Shown one piece after another: positions 26,690-34,622 of a stretch of DNA of 34,942 nt. The notes below the pieces were generated by a model, which searched no databases, was not told the DNA's origin, and saw only the letters and a program-made list of their open reading frames with translations. This stretch comes from Bacteroidota bacterium (lineage in GTDB: Bacteria > Bacteroidota > Bacteroidia > Chitinophagales > Chitinophagaceae): assembly GCA_013286315.1 (NCBI GenBank), contig JABDFX010000011.1:16670-51611 (forward strand), given 5' to 3'. Made by a program: the position numbers and the translations under genes. Position 1 is the stretch's first letter, and each line of letters starts with the position of its first letter.

Positions 26690-27786
26690 TGAAGATTTTA
26701 AAAACAAATATTTATAAGCTTTCCATCCCCATGCATCCGTTTCAGATCGCAACAGGGACCATGTATAACGCGCAAAACCTGTTTATACGGGTGGAAACGG
26801 ATGAAGGCCTGACAGGTGTCGGCGAATGCTCCGCATTCCCGCTGATTACCGGTGAATCCCAGGCTACCTGTTTTGAAATGGCCAGGGAATTTGCGGGGCT
26901 GTGGAAACACAAGAGCGCGCTTGATATAACCGAAAGGTTAAAGGAACTGGACAATTACACGGCTTTCAACACAACGGCAAAAAGTGCTTTCGATATGGCA
27001 CTTTATGACCTGTCCGCCCAAAAGGCCGGACTTCCATTATATAAATTTTTGAAAGGAAATAAAAAAACCCTGGAAACTGACCTCACCATCGGGATCGATG
27101 AACCTGAATTAATGGCCGCGAAAGCAGTGGAATTTAAAAACAACGGAGTAAGGATCATAAAAATAAAACTGGGTAAAGATGGCAAAACAGATTTGATACG
27201 TGTACAGAAAATCCGGGCAGCAGTGGGCGACTCTATCAAACTTCGTATTGATGCCAACCAGGGCTGGGATTACGAAACCGCAAAAGATGTGCTTGTGAAA
27301 ATGGGCGATTGCGACATTGAATTTTGCGAACAGCCGATGCGGCAATGGAATGATCATTTGTTACCATCGATCCGAAAAATTTCACCCATAAAAATCATGG
27401 CAGATGAAAGTGTATTTGATCATCATGATGCGGAGAGGCTGATTCATGCCGGCGCCTGCGATTATGTCAATATCAAATTTTCAAAATCAGGTGGTATCGC
27501 AGAAGCCCTTCGCATCAATGCTGCCTGTGAAAAAAATAAAATTCCCTGTATGATGGGTGGCATGCTGGAAAGCAGACTGGCTCTGACGGCATTTGCACAT
27601 TTTGCGCTCTCTCAGGATAATATTCAATTTTATGATATGGACACAGCCCTCCTGGGTCATAAGATGGATCCCGTAACGGGCGGTGTGCAGTATAAAGGAT
27701 ATTTCCTGGAGGTTCCCGAAACCGCCGGCATTGGAGCTGATATGGATGAAAATTTTTTAAAAGGAGGTGAACTGATTGTTATATAG
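26689..27786 (+). CDS. Dipeptide epimerase (enolase superfamily)
   Basis: A 365-residue member of the muconate-lactonising subgroup of the enolase superfamily. It epimerises the C-terminal residue of dipeptides such as L-Ala-D/L-Glu from recycled peptidoglycan. Catalytic residues are in place: Lys160 in IIKIKLG, metal ligands Asp188 (RIDANQGW), Glu214 (FCEQP) and Asp239 (MADES), and Lys263 (VNIKFSKSGG). The dipeptide-binding Asp-x-Asp (DMD, 316-318) marks it as a dipeptide epimerase rather than an o-succinylbenzoate synthase. Exact specificity varies widely in this group, including non-Glu substrates in Cytophaga, so it should not be fixed from sequence. The ATG overlaps a heptamer array. A thioesterase gene follows after 60 bases. 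Confidence 0.9.
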   Translation: MKILKTNIYKLSIPMHPFQIATGTMYNAQNLFIRVETDEGLTGVGECSAFPLITGESQATCFEMAREFAGLWKHKSALDITERLKELDNYTAFNTTAKSAFDMALYDLSAQKAGLPLYKFLKGNKKTLETDLTIGIDEPELMAAKAVEFKNNGVRIIKIKLGKDGKTDLIRVQKIRAAVGDSIKLRIDANQGWDYETAKDVLVKMGDCDIEFCEQPMRQWNDHLLPSIRKISPIKIMADESVFDHHDAERLIHAGACDYVNIKFSKSGGIAEALRINAACEKNKIPCMMGGMLESRLALTAFAHFALSQDNIQFYDMDTALLGHKMDPVTGGVQYKGYFLEVPETAGIGADMDENFLKGGELIVI

Positions 27787-27793
27787 CTGAAAG

Positions 27794-27835
27794 TTCAACG
27801 CGCAAAGTGCAACCGTCAACCGTCAACCGTCAACC
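27794..27835. repeat. Period-7 tandem array (GTCAACC type)
   Basis: Six units in register: TTCAACG, CGCAAAG, TGCAACC, then three exact GTCAACC. It fills the gap between epimerase and thioesterase genes, becoming more regular toward the right. Confidence 0.8.
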
Positions 27836-27846
27836 AAAAAAATAAA

Positions 27847-28359
27847 ATGCAAAAAACTCCGAAAGATTCAAAGATCATCATGACAGAAATCGTTCTTCCC
27901 AACGATACGAATGTATTTGGTAACCTGATGGGCGGCCGGTTGATGTACTGGATGGACATTGCTGCAGCACTCTGTGCAGGTAAGCATTGTAATTCACCGG
28001 TAGTAACGGCTTCAGTAGATAATATTTCCTTTGAAAATCCGATCAGGCTGGGCAACGCAGTACATATTCACGCCAGTATGAGCCGCGTCTTTACAACGTC
28101 AATGGAAGTCCATTTGAATGTCTGGGGTGAAGACTTCATCAATCAGCAGAAATATAAAAGTAATGAGGCCTATTATACTTTTGTAGCGCTTGATATGGCC
28201 CGCAAACCAAAAACGGTTCCTGGTCTCCTGCCGGAAACGGAAGAAGAATTAAAATTATTTGAAGGCGCTCTTCGCCGCCGCCAGTTGAGGCTGGTTCTTG
28301 GAGGAAAAATGAAAGCTGCAGACGCAAAGGAATTACGCGCTCTGTTTATCGAAAAGTAA
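27847..28359 (+). CDS. Acyl-CoA thioesterase (hotdog fold, YciA/BFIT-like)
   Basis: A 170-residue single hotdog-domain enzyme that hydrolyses acyl-CoA to free acid and CoA. The N-terminal signature LPNDTNVFGNLMGGRLMYWMD (residues 17-37) is characteristic of the acyl-CoA hydrolase family, with Asp37 as likely catalytic acid. The central helix ALCAGKHC and the strands VVTASVDNISFENPIRLGNAV follow the fold. The C-terminal 40 residues are a Lys/Arg/Glu-rich helical extension. The gene is cytoplasmic, on the same strand as the epimerase and 60 bases behind it; the pairing has no evident metabolic logic. It converges with the acetyltransferase gene. Chain-length preference cannot be read. Confidence 0.9.
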   Translation: MQKTPKDSKIIMTEIVLPNDTNVFGNLMGGRLMYWMDIAAALCAGKHCNSPVVTASVDNISFENPIRLGNAVHIHASMSRVFTTSMEVHLNVWGEDFINQQKYKSNEAYYTFVALDMARKPKTVPGLLPETEEELKLFEGALRRRQLRLVLGGKMKAADAKELRALFIEK

Positions 28360-28371
28360 GAAAGCAGCATC

Positions 28372-28406
28372 AATTAACAATTAACAATTGACAATTAACA
28401 ATTACC
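28372..28406. repeat. Period-7 tandem array (AATTAAC type)
   Basis: Five units: AATTAAC, AATTAAC, AATTGAC, AATTAAC, AATTACC. It lies between the convergent thioesterase and acetyltransferase genes and encodes the last codons and the TAA stop (28395-28397) of the latter. The unit carries a stop on both strands. Confidence 0.8.
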
Positions 28407-28925
28407 TCCGATTCGTTTCCAGTAAATTATAGTGTCTGTCAGTCCACCGTGAGGTTTCAATGCATAGTCCGGGATCACACCGGATTTATTAAATCCCAGG
28501 CTTTCATAAAAACCCGCCGCACCTTCGTCAGCAGCCGTATCGAGATTCAAAAGGGTTCGTCCTTTTTTAACCGCAATCTGTTCGGCTTCTTTCACCAGTG
28601 CCCGGGCAACACCACGTCCCCGTTTGTCAACCCTCGTCATGAGTTTCGCAATCTCGGCACGATGAGGTTGGTTCTCCGGACAATTCAGTAACAACGAAAC
28701 GGTTGAAATCAATTTTCCCTTTTCCCTGGCACCCAATACAATGCGCTCGCCACGGTCCGCTGATGCCAGCGATGTTTCCCAAAACGCCATAGCCGTTTTC
28801 TTTGACATTGGATGCATAAAACTGACAGAACCTCCGTTCGCAACAACTTCGATAATGAGCTCCGCAAGTTCTTCAACGACATCTGTTCGATAACCCAGTA
28901 TTTCTATCTCGAATTGTAAACTCAT
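28395..28925 (-). CDS. GNAT-family N-acetyltransferase
   Basis: A 176-residue acetyl-CoA-dependent acetyltransferase. Motif A, which binds the CoA pyrophosphate, is KRGRGVARALV (101-111), preceded by the strand EIAKLMTRV. Motif B is GAAGFYESLGFNKSG (136-149). The substrate is unknown; GNAT proteins of this size modify small amines, antibiotics or protein termini. It has no signal peptide. Its last residues and stop codon are written by the AATTAAC heptamer array, so the natural C-terminus may have been altered. A repeat-rich gap separates it from the upstream M16 protease, so it may be read from its own promoter. Confidence 0.88.
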   Translation of the reverse strand: MSLQFEIEILGYRTDVVEELAELIIEVVANGGSVSFMHPMSKKTAMAFWETSLASADRGERIVLGAREKGKLISTVSLLLNCPENQPHRAEIAKLMTRVDKRGRGVARALVKEAEQIAVKKGRTLLNLDTAADEGAAGFYESLGFNKSGVIPDYALKPHGGLTDTIIYWKRIGGNC

Positions 28926-28939
28926 CTTTTATGCTTAAT

Positions 28940-29012
28940 GCAGGAGGCGTGAGGCGGGAAGCCAAAAATTTTTTGTCAGGCCTCCTGCCCCCTGCTTCCT
29001 GCTTCCTGCTCA
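28940..29012. repeat. Inverted pair of period-7 arrays (GCAGGAG ... CTCCTGC)
   Basis: Left arm units are GCAGGAG, GCGTGAG, GCGGGAA (28940-28960). Right arm units are CTCCTGC, CCCCTGC, TTCCTGC, TTCCTGC (28982-29009). The arms are inverted, with a perfect 9-bp match 28940-28948 to 28980-28988, so the transcript could form a hairpin. The stop codon of the M16 gene (29010-29012) directly abuts the last unit. Confidence 0.75.
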
Positions 29013-31781
29013 CTCAGGCAACAACAACAACTTAATAAAATTATCTTCGTTCAGATAAAGTTTCGCAGCGGCTTTCACCGAGGCCGGTGTTACCTGTTTT
29101 ATTAAAGCCGGATATTGCAACACTTCGAGCAGCTGATCCCCGTTCTCAGTCTGATTCGTCAGCCAGCTCAGCCAGTATCCGTTGTCTCTTAAATGCAGTT
29201 CGTACTGACGGGTTTCTTCCGTTGAAAATTTTGTAATATCATCTGCCTTCACACCCTCGGTTTTCAATTTGTTGATTTCTTCTTTTGTGGCATTGATCAA
29301 TTTATCTACATTCTCGGGTGCGCAGCCGAATGAAATCGTAAACGAATACCGGTTCAATGGATATTTATTATAAGACACGGACACCCTCGGTGCATATGTT
29401 TCTCCCTCTTTTTCTCTCAGCCGGTCAAGAATTCTGAATTGCAAAATTTCACTCAGGCCCGTTAACTGAATATTCGTTTCGGGAGAATATGTGTAGTTGC
29501 CACTGATCACCAGTCGGACAGATGCCTGGGGCTCTCTTCCCTTTTTTGCAATGGCTGTTATTTTTCCCGGAGGTATATGAATATTCAGATTACGTGCTTC
29601 CTCTTTCTGATTATTTGATGGCAGGGATCCCAGGTATTTTTCCAATAATGGCTTTATACTGTCCACATTAAAATTGCCGTCAAATACAAAAGTGAAATCG
29701 CCCGCATTGGAAAAACGCTCTTTATAAATCTTCAGGGATTTATCCAGATCGATTTGTTGTAATTTCTCGACGGAGGGTCCCGTTCTGCGAAAATTATGAT
29801 CACCCAATACAGCCGCTACTGTATCCGCATACACACTCTTCGGATCACTGTTTCGGTTCGCAATCGAGGAAATGGATTGCTCAATAACATTATTAAATAA
29901 GGAACTGTCTTTTCTGGGAGACGTAAAATAAAGGTGGATCAGCTGCATCGCCGTTTCGAGATCCTTGGGCGAACTGGATCCTTCCACACCTTCTGATCTT
30001 TCGGAAATATAAGATTGAACACCCACAATTTTGCCGCTGAGCATTTTTTCAATGTCCGTAGGTGAAAACTGCCCTAATCCCATACTCTCTACCAGGCCCG
30101 CAGCATTGGATGCTGATTCAAAGTCAGCATCGGAATAGAGTGAGGTTCCGCCCGGACTAAATGCTTTGAAGCGTATCTCATCATTTTTAAAATCAGTCGG
30201 TTTCATTATAACTTTCAACCCATTGCTCAACATGAGTTCAGTGATGCCGAGTTTTTCAATTTTACTCTCATGGCTGATACTCCCACCGGCCAACTTATCT
30301 GAAATGAATGGTTCATTGGAAACTTTATCTGCATAGGGAACGAGCTTCATGGCAGCGACCGTATTAAACCAGCTGCTCACGGTTGCTTCCGTTGGAATGG
30401 ATGCGCTGTCTTTCTGAGGAGCCATGATAATCATGTCCCGGTTGCTGTCGGTAATAATCTGAGGACATAAAGCATTAATATCTTCGATCTTTGCAGTGGA
30501 CATATAAGTCTTGGTCAGATCATATTCCACTTCAATTCCCGGCGCCGGCTCACCAACTAAAAAATTCCGTGTATATTCCTGAACGAAGTTCTCAGAGTTT
30601 TGTTTATCCTTTTCTTTTACTGCAGACTCGAGATTACTCAGATAACTTGCCCTGGCCCTGTCCAGTTCGGTCTGCGTAAATCCGAATTGCTTTGCCTGTA
30701 ATATCAACTGCCACACAGATTTAAAACTATTTTCCAGCTGACCCGGTTTGGCAACTCCAAATACTGTAAATGCATCCAGACCACCCAGAAAACCGCCCAT
30801 ATCTGCGCCTGCCTGTATAAAAGGCGGATTGGGTTTTTGGGAAAGTTCTGCTATGCGCCCGGCAAGCATCTGATTGAATAAGCCTCTTTTGACCGATTCA
30901 TAGTACTCCTGCCTGGTACCCTCCGGCATTTTGGGATGTTTTATCAGAATTTCAAATACCGTGTAAGGAAATTCTTTATCAGTAACAGCAACAAATTGAT
31001 TCTTTCCATTTAATGGTACAGTGTATTTTACTCTTGACCTTTCATTGGCAGGATTTTTCAGATCACCGAAGAGTTTTTTGATCTGTACCTCCATACTGTC
31101 GACATTGATATCACCCACCACAATCAGCGCCTGCAGATCGGGCCGGTACCAGTCCTTATAAAATTGCAGGATAACCGGTTTCTGAAAATTATTCAGTACG
31201 GTATCAGTGCCGATTGGGAGACGCTCGGAATATCTCGAATCATTCAGTATCACGGGCAAATATTTCGTGCGCATTCTTTCCTGTGCACCCTTGCCCAGTC
31301 TTTTCTCTTCCAGCACAACACCCCGTTCATCATTAATTTCCTTGGGATCCAGGGTGGCATTGGCAGCCCAGTCTCTCATAATCATCAGTCCATTATGTAA
31401 AAGGGCCGGACTGTCAGACGGTATCGGTAGCTGATAAACCGTTTCATCAAAACTGGTATAGGCATTCAGGTCAGCTCCGAAACGCACGCCGGATCGCTGC
31501 AGGTAATGCACCAGGTCATTTTTTGGATAATGTGTGGTGCCGTTAAAACTCATATGTTCCATGAAATGGGCGAGTCCCCGCTGATTCTCATCCTCCAGGA
31601 TGGAACCTACCTTGTTAACCAGGTATAGCTGAACCCGGTTTTTCGGTTCTGTATTTTTCCGTATATAATAAGTAAACCCGTTCGGTAATTTAGCCATGCG
31701 GATCGCCGGATCTAACGGTAACGGCTGGGCGAACACAGAGACTGACAACAGAACCACAACAAAAAATAAGACAATCTTCAT
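29010..31781 (-). CDS. M16-family zinc metalloprotease (pitrilysin-like), exported
   Basis: A peptidase of 923 residues with two M16 halves. I chose ATG 31781 because it starts the signal peptide MKIVLFFVVVLLSVSVFAQ. An upstream in-frame ATG at 31856 would bury it behind 25 residues and lie above a promoter-like motif. The inverted zinc motif HxxEH is HFMEH (residues 72-76), and the third ligand Glu lies about 75 residues on in NDERGVVLEE. Zinc, base and ligand are therefore all present in the N-terminal half. The C-terminal half keeps the fold without HxxEH, as usual. The protein is probably periplasmic and degrades peptides. It is monocistronic between rpsA and the acetyltransferase. Confidence 0.92.
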   Translation of the reverse strand: MKIVLFFVVVLLSVSVFAQPLPLDPAIRMAKLPNGFTYYIRKNTEPKNRVQLYLVNKVGSILEDENQRGLAHFMEHMSFNGTTHYPKNDLVHYLQRSGVRFGADLNAYTSFDETVYQLPIPSDSPALLHNGLMIMRDWAANATLDPKEINDERGVVLEEKRLGKGAQERMRTKYLPVILNDSRYSERLPIGTDTVLNNFQKPVILQFYKDWYRPDLQALIVVGDINVDSMEVQIKKLFGDLKNPANERSRVKYTVPLNGKNQFVAVTDKEFPYTVFEILIKHPKMPEGTRQEYYESVKRGLFNQMLAGRIAELSQKPNPPFIQAGADMGGFLGGLDAFTVFGVAKPGQLENSFKSVWQLILQAKQFGFTQTELDRARASYLSNLESAVKEKDKQNSENFVQEYTRNFLVGEPAPGIEVEYDLTKTYMSTAKIEDINALCPQIITDSNRDMIIMAPQKDSASIPTEATVSSWFNTVAAMKLVPYADKVSNEPFISDKLAGGSISHESKIEKLGITELMLSNGLKVIMKPTDFKNDEIRFKAFSPGGTSLYSDADFESASNAAGLVESMGLGQFSPTDIEKMLSGKIVGVQSYISERSEGVEGSSSPKDLETAMQLIHLYFTSPRKDSSLFNNVIEQSISSIANRNSDPKSVYADTVAAVLGDHNFRRTGPSVEKLQQIDLDKSLKIYKERFSNAGDFTFVFDGNFNVDSIKPLLEKYLGSLPSNNQKEEARNLNIHIPPGKITAIAKKGREPQASVRLVISGNYTYSPETNIQLTGLSEILQFRILDRLREKEGETYAPRVSVSYNKYPLNRYSFTISFGCAPENVDKLINATKEEINKLKTEGVKADDITKFSTEETRQYELHLRDNGYWLSWLTNQTENGDQLLEVLQYPALIKQVTPASVKAAAKLYLNEDNFIKLLLLPE

Positions 31782-31823
31782 GGTATGATTTATTTGATAT
31801 GAAAAGTCTGACCATTTAAGCCC

Positions 31824-31831
31824 CGAAGATA
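31824..31831 (-). promoter_or_regulatory. Possible -7 element of the M16 protease gene
   Basis: The minus strand reads TATCTTCG, one mismatch from TAnnTTTG, 43 bases before the chosen ATG. It supports the shorter start at 31781. Confidence 0.4.
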
Positions 31832-32042
31832 AATATCCCCTGTTTAACCGATTCAATTTTTAAAACAGAGCTTAAAGTATTAAAACTCCGGACGTATATA
31901 GCAGATGGAAACACCTAAAGGCTTAGAACATCAGCTTTCTTTGCATAAGACTCCGGAAGCTGGAAAAAGTATTATACACAGGGAAAATAAATTTAAATCG
32001 AAATGCTTTTCATGCCCATTGAATCAGGCATTGGCAAAATAA

Positions 32043-32077
32043 CAAAAACCCTCCCCCCAAAGCGGGGGAAGGGTTTT
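32043..32077 (-). terminator. Intrinsic terminator of rpsA
   Basis: On the minus strand AAAACCCTTCCCCC pairs with GGGGGAGGGTTTT across a short loop (one mismatch) and ends in a T run. It lies about 20 bases after the rpsA stop and is G-C rich and strong. Confidence 0.85.
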
Positions 32078-32096
32078 AATATCAGATAACGATCGC

Positions 32097-34019
32097 TTAT
32101 TTAGCCGGCTCGTCGTTGCCTTTTTCTTCCTGTTCCAACTTCTCCTTGATTCCCGCAAGTGCTCCGAGGTCTCCCAGGGTTGGTTTTTCAACCTTGCTCT
32201 GGATCGCCTTAACGGTCTTACGCGTCTTTTCAGATTCAGTTTTTGCTTCCTTGCGTGCAACATCTTTCTCTTCGGCCTTGGCCTGTTCCCAGATGCGCGT
32301 ATGAGATAAAACGATACGTTTTTCATTGCGGTCGAATTCGATTACCATGAATTTTTCAGTTTCATCTGCCATTACCTGCTTGCCGTCTTCTTTTGCAAGA
32401 TGACGGTTGGGAGCAAATCCTTCGAGACCATAAGGAAGCTGTACCAGGGCGCCTTTATCATCCTTGCGTATAACGGTTCCTTCATGAATCGTTCCGATTG
32501 CAAAAGTGTTTTCAAGTGCATTCCACGGATCTTCTTCCAGTTGTTTATGTCCCAGCTGGAGTTTGCGGTTTTCTTTATCGATGCTGAGAATCAGTACATC
32601 AATATGCTGACCGACCTTGGTATATTCTGATGGATGATTGAAACGTTTCAGCCAGCTCAGGTCGCTGATATGAATCATGCCACCGATGCCGGGAGAAAGT
32701 TCGACAAACACACCATACGGAGTGATATTTTTCACGAGACCATTATGCTTGCTTCCCTGAGGGAAACGGGTTTCAATCGTGCTCCATGGATCTTCACTCA
32801 GCTGCTTGATGGACAGGCTCATCTTACGCGCGTTTTTATCAAGCGTTACAATGCGTGCCTGGTGTTCATCACCCAGTTTGAAGAATTCCTTCGCGTTGAT
32901 CGGTGTATTGGCCCATGTAATTTCACTTACGTGAACAAGTCCTTCCACACCGGGCATGATTTCGAGGAATGCACCGTAATCTTCAATGTTCACTACTTTG
33001 CCCTTCACGATTTCACCTTCCTTGATGGTTTCAGGCAACACATCCCATGGATGCGGTGTCAGTTGTTTCAAACCAAGGCTGATTCGTTTTTTGCCATCAT
33101 CGAAATCGAGTACCACCACCTGGAGTTTCTGATCCAGTTTAAGTACTTCGCTTGGATGACTTATACGTCCCCAGCTGATATCAGTGATATATAATAAGCC
33201 ATCCAGTCCGCCAAGGTCCATGAACGCACCGAAATCGGTGATATTCTTGATAGTTCCTTCGAGTACCTGGCCTTTTTCGAGTTTGCTCATGATCTCTGCA
33301 CGTTGAGCTTCAATATCGCTTTCGATAAGTGCCTTATGGGATACAACGGCGTTTTTGATGGTATCATTTACTTTAACCACTTTGAATTCCATTGTCTTGC
33401 CAACAAACTGATCGTAATCAGTAACCGGTTTCACATCGATCTGTGATCCTGGCAGGAATGTTTCCATGCCGAATACGTCAACGATCAATCCACCCTTGGT
33501 TTTGCTGGTAACCGTTCCGGTAACCACTTCGCCCGTTTTGTGAATTTCAACAATACGTTCCCAGGCACGTGTAATACGTGCTTGTTTGCGGCTCAGATGC
33601 AGATGACCTTCCCGGTCTTCTTTTTCCATTACCATCACTTCCACTTCGTCTCCGCTTTTCAGATTTGGCAGGTCGCGGAATTCGTTGAGCGATACGAGAC
33701 CATCACTTTTAAAACCGATGTTAACAACAACATCTGTTTTGGTAACACCCACTACGAGACCCTTGATCAGCTCTCCGTCGGTGATTTGTACGAATGTATT
33801 TTCATACACTTTGTCGTACTTGTCTTTTTCTTCCTTGTTATAAGCTGCTACGTTTCTTTTGTCGATCGTCCAGTCAAAATCATCGTGAGCAGTCGGAGCC
33901 GGGTAATGTTTCCCGTTTCCGTTTACGGCAGGGGCATTTGTTGTCGCTGTAGTTGCTTCCGTAGCGGTCGCAGACTCCTGGCCTTCAGCGTTTGAGTTTA
34001 CAATTTGGTTTTCTTCCAT
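32097..34019 (-). CDS. rpsA: 30S ribosomal protein S1
   Basis: A 640-residue RNA-binding protein that brings mRNA to the small ribosomal subunit. Six S1 (OB-fold) domains are visible in order, opening at ELIKGLVVGVTKTD, GEVVTGTVTSKTKGG, GQVLEGTIKNITDFGAF, GEIVKGKVVNIEDYGAF, GSKHNGLVKNITPYGVF and GTIHEGTVIRKDDKGAL. Domains 3 and 5 contain the canonical ISDLSW/ITDISW segment. An Ala/Thr-rich N-terminal extension of about 45 residues and a Lys/Glu-rich C-terminal tail ending near TLGDLGALAGIKEKLEQEEK are typical of Bacteroidota S1. It has its own promoter motif and a strong terminator, so it is monocistronic. A leader hairpin may take part in autoregulation, which S1 shows in E. coli. Confidence 0.97.
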   Translation of the reverse strand: MEENQIVNSNAEGQESATATEATTATTNAPAVNGNGKHYPAPTAHDDFDWTIDKRNVAAYNKEEKDKYDKVYENTFVQITDGELIKGLVVGVTKTDVVVNIGFKSDGLVSLNEFRDLPNLKSGDEVEVMVMEKEDREGHLHLSRKQARITRAWERIVEIHKTGEVVTGTVTSKTKGGLIVDVFGMETFLPGSQIDVKPVTDYDQFVGKTMEFKVVKVNDTIKNAVVSHKALIESDIEAQRAEIMSKLEKGQVLEGTIKNITDFGAFMDLGGLDGLLYITDISWGRISHPSEVLKLDQKLQVVVLDFDDGKKRISLGLKQLTPHPWDVLPETIKEGEIVKGKVVNIEDYGAFLEIMPGVEGLVHVSEITWANTPINAKEFFKLGDEHQARIVTLDKNARKMSLSIKQLSEDPWSTIETRFPQGSKHNGLVKNITPYGVFVELSPGIGGMIHISDLSWLKRFNHPSEYTKVGQHIDVLILSIDKENRKLQLGHKQLEEDPWNALENTFAIGTIHEGTVIRKDDKGALVQLPYGLEGFAPNRHLAKEDGKQVMADETEKFMVIEFDRNEKRIVLSHTRIWEQAKAEEKDVARKEAKTESEKTRKTVKAIQSKVEKPTLGDLGALAGIKEKLEQEEKGNDEPAK

Positions 34020-34056
34020 AAAAATTAATAATCCCGAAGGTTTTAAATCGGGGTTG

Positions 34057-34064
34057 CAAAAATA
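34057..34064 (-). promoter_or_regulatory. Promoter -7 element of rpsA
   Basis: The minus strand reads TATTTTTG, a perfect TAnnTTTG match followed by C, 37 bases before the ATG at 34019. The predicted start lies around 34050, at the upper end of a small hairpin. Confidence 0.6.
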
Positions 34065-34228
34065 CGAAAAAATCCGGAAGTTTTACTGCATAAAAGATCG
34101 GTGGTTCGCCAAAATGGATCTAAAATACCATTGATTTTCAACTTCTTACAGAATCCGGTCCTGTCAAACCGACAAAGCTTATACCAGACTGGTAAGTGGT
34201 GACGATTCGGATACTACCAATTCAAATT

Positions 34229-34540
34229 CTAATATATCCGGCCATATCCATGAAGTCCTTTTTCTTCTTCGAGCTTTTCTATCACGATAGTATCATTTTC
34301 ACCCATACTGATTTTAAATGGTTTTCCCGATACATCCACGCGCATCGGAATCAAAGGATTTATATGATAAGCGTCCAGGAAATCATTCAATTTTTTGTCA
34401 AGCTCTGTCCGGATATTATTAAAGACTGACGGATTATCCGGATCATAGTCATCCGTATTATAATTTATCAGTTCCGTCTTGTATTTTTTCTTCTGCCCGT
34501 CGTGGATATACTCGTGCTCCCAGATATTTGGCGTTTCCAT
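34229..34540 (-). CDS. Hypothetical protein, 103 residues
   Basis: An acidic and lysine-rich soluble protein without signal peptide or membrane segment. It contains EHEYIHDGQKKKYKTELINYN, then VFNNIRTELDKKLNDFL (a likely amphipathic helix), and VDVSGKPFKISMGENDTIVIEKL. I do not recognise the family and see no catalytic motif. It has the same orientation as the gene at 34616 and follows it after 75 bases that contain a heptamer array. It may be cotranscribed with that gene; rpsA further downstream has its own promoter. Confidence 0.6.
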   Translation of the reverse strand: METPNIWEHEYIHDGQKKKYKTELINYNTDDYDPDNPSVFNNIRTELDKKLNDFLDAYHINPLIPMRVDVSGKPFKISMGENDTIVIEKLEEEKGLHGYGRIY

Positions 34541-34580
34541 ACGTGATTGTCGTCAAGAATCATACCCGTTGAGCCTAACG

Positions 34581-34622
34581 ATACGCGTTACGCGTTGAGC
34601 GTTACGCCTTAGGCGTTATTTG
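34581..34622. repeat. Period-7 tandem array (TTACGCG type)
   Basis: Six units in register: ATACGCG, TTACGCG, TTGAGCG, TTACGCC, TTAGGCG, TTATTTG. The last unit supplies the TAA stop (34616-34618) of the partial gene to its right. Confidence 0.8.

Noticed and set aside
31782-31856. N-terminal extension of the M16 protease
   Set aside because: The signal peptide begins at the Met encoded at 31781, and a promoter-like element lies within the proposed extension.
11014-34622. CRISPR array as explanation for the short repeats
   Set aside because: Units are 7-8 bp, directly contiguous without spacers, and no cas genes are present.
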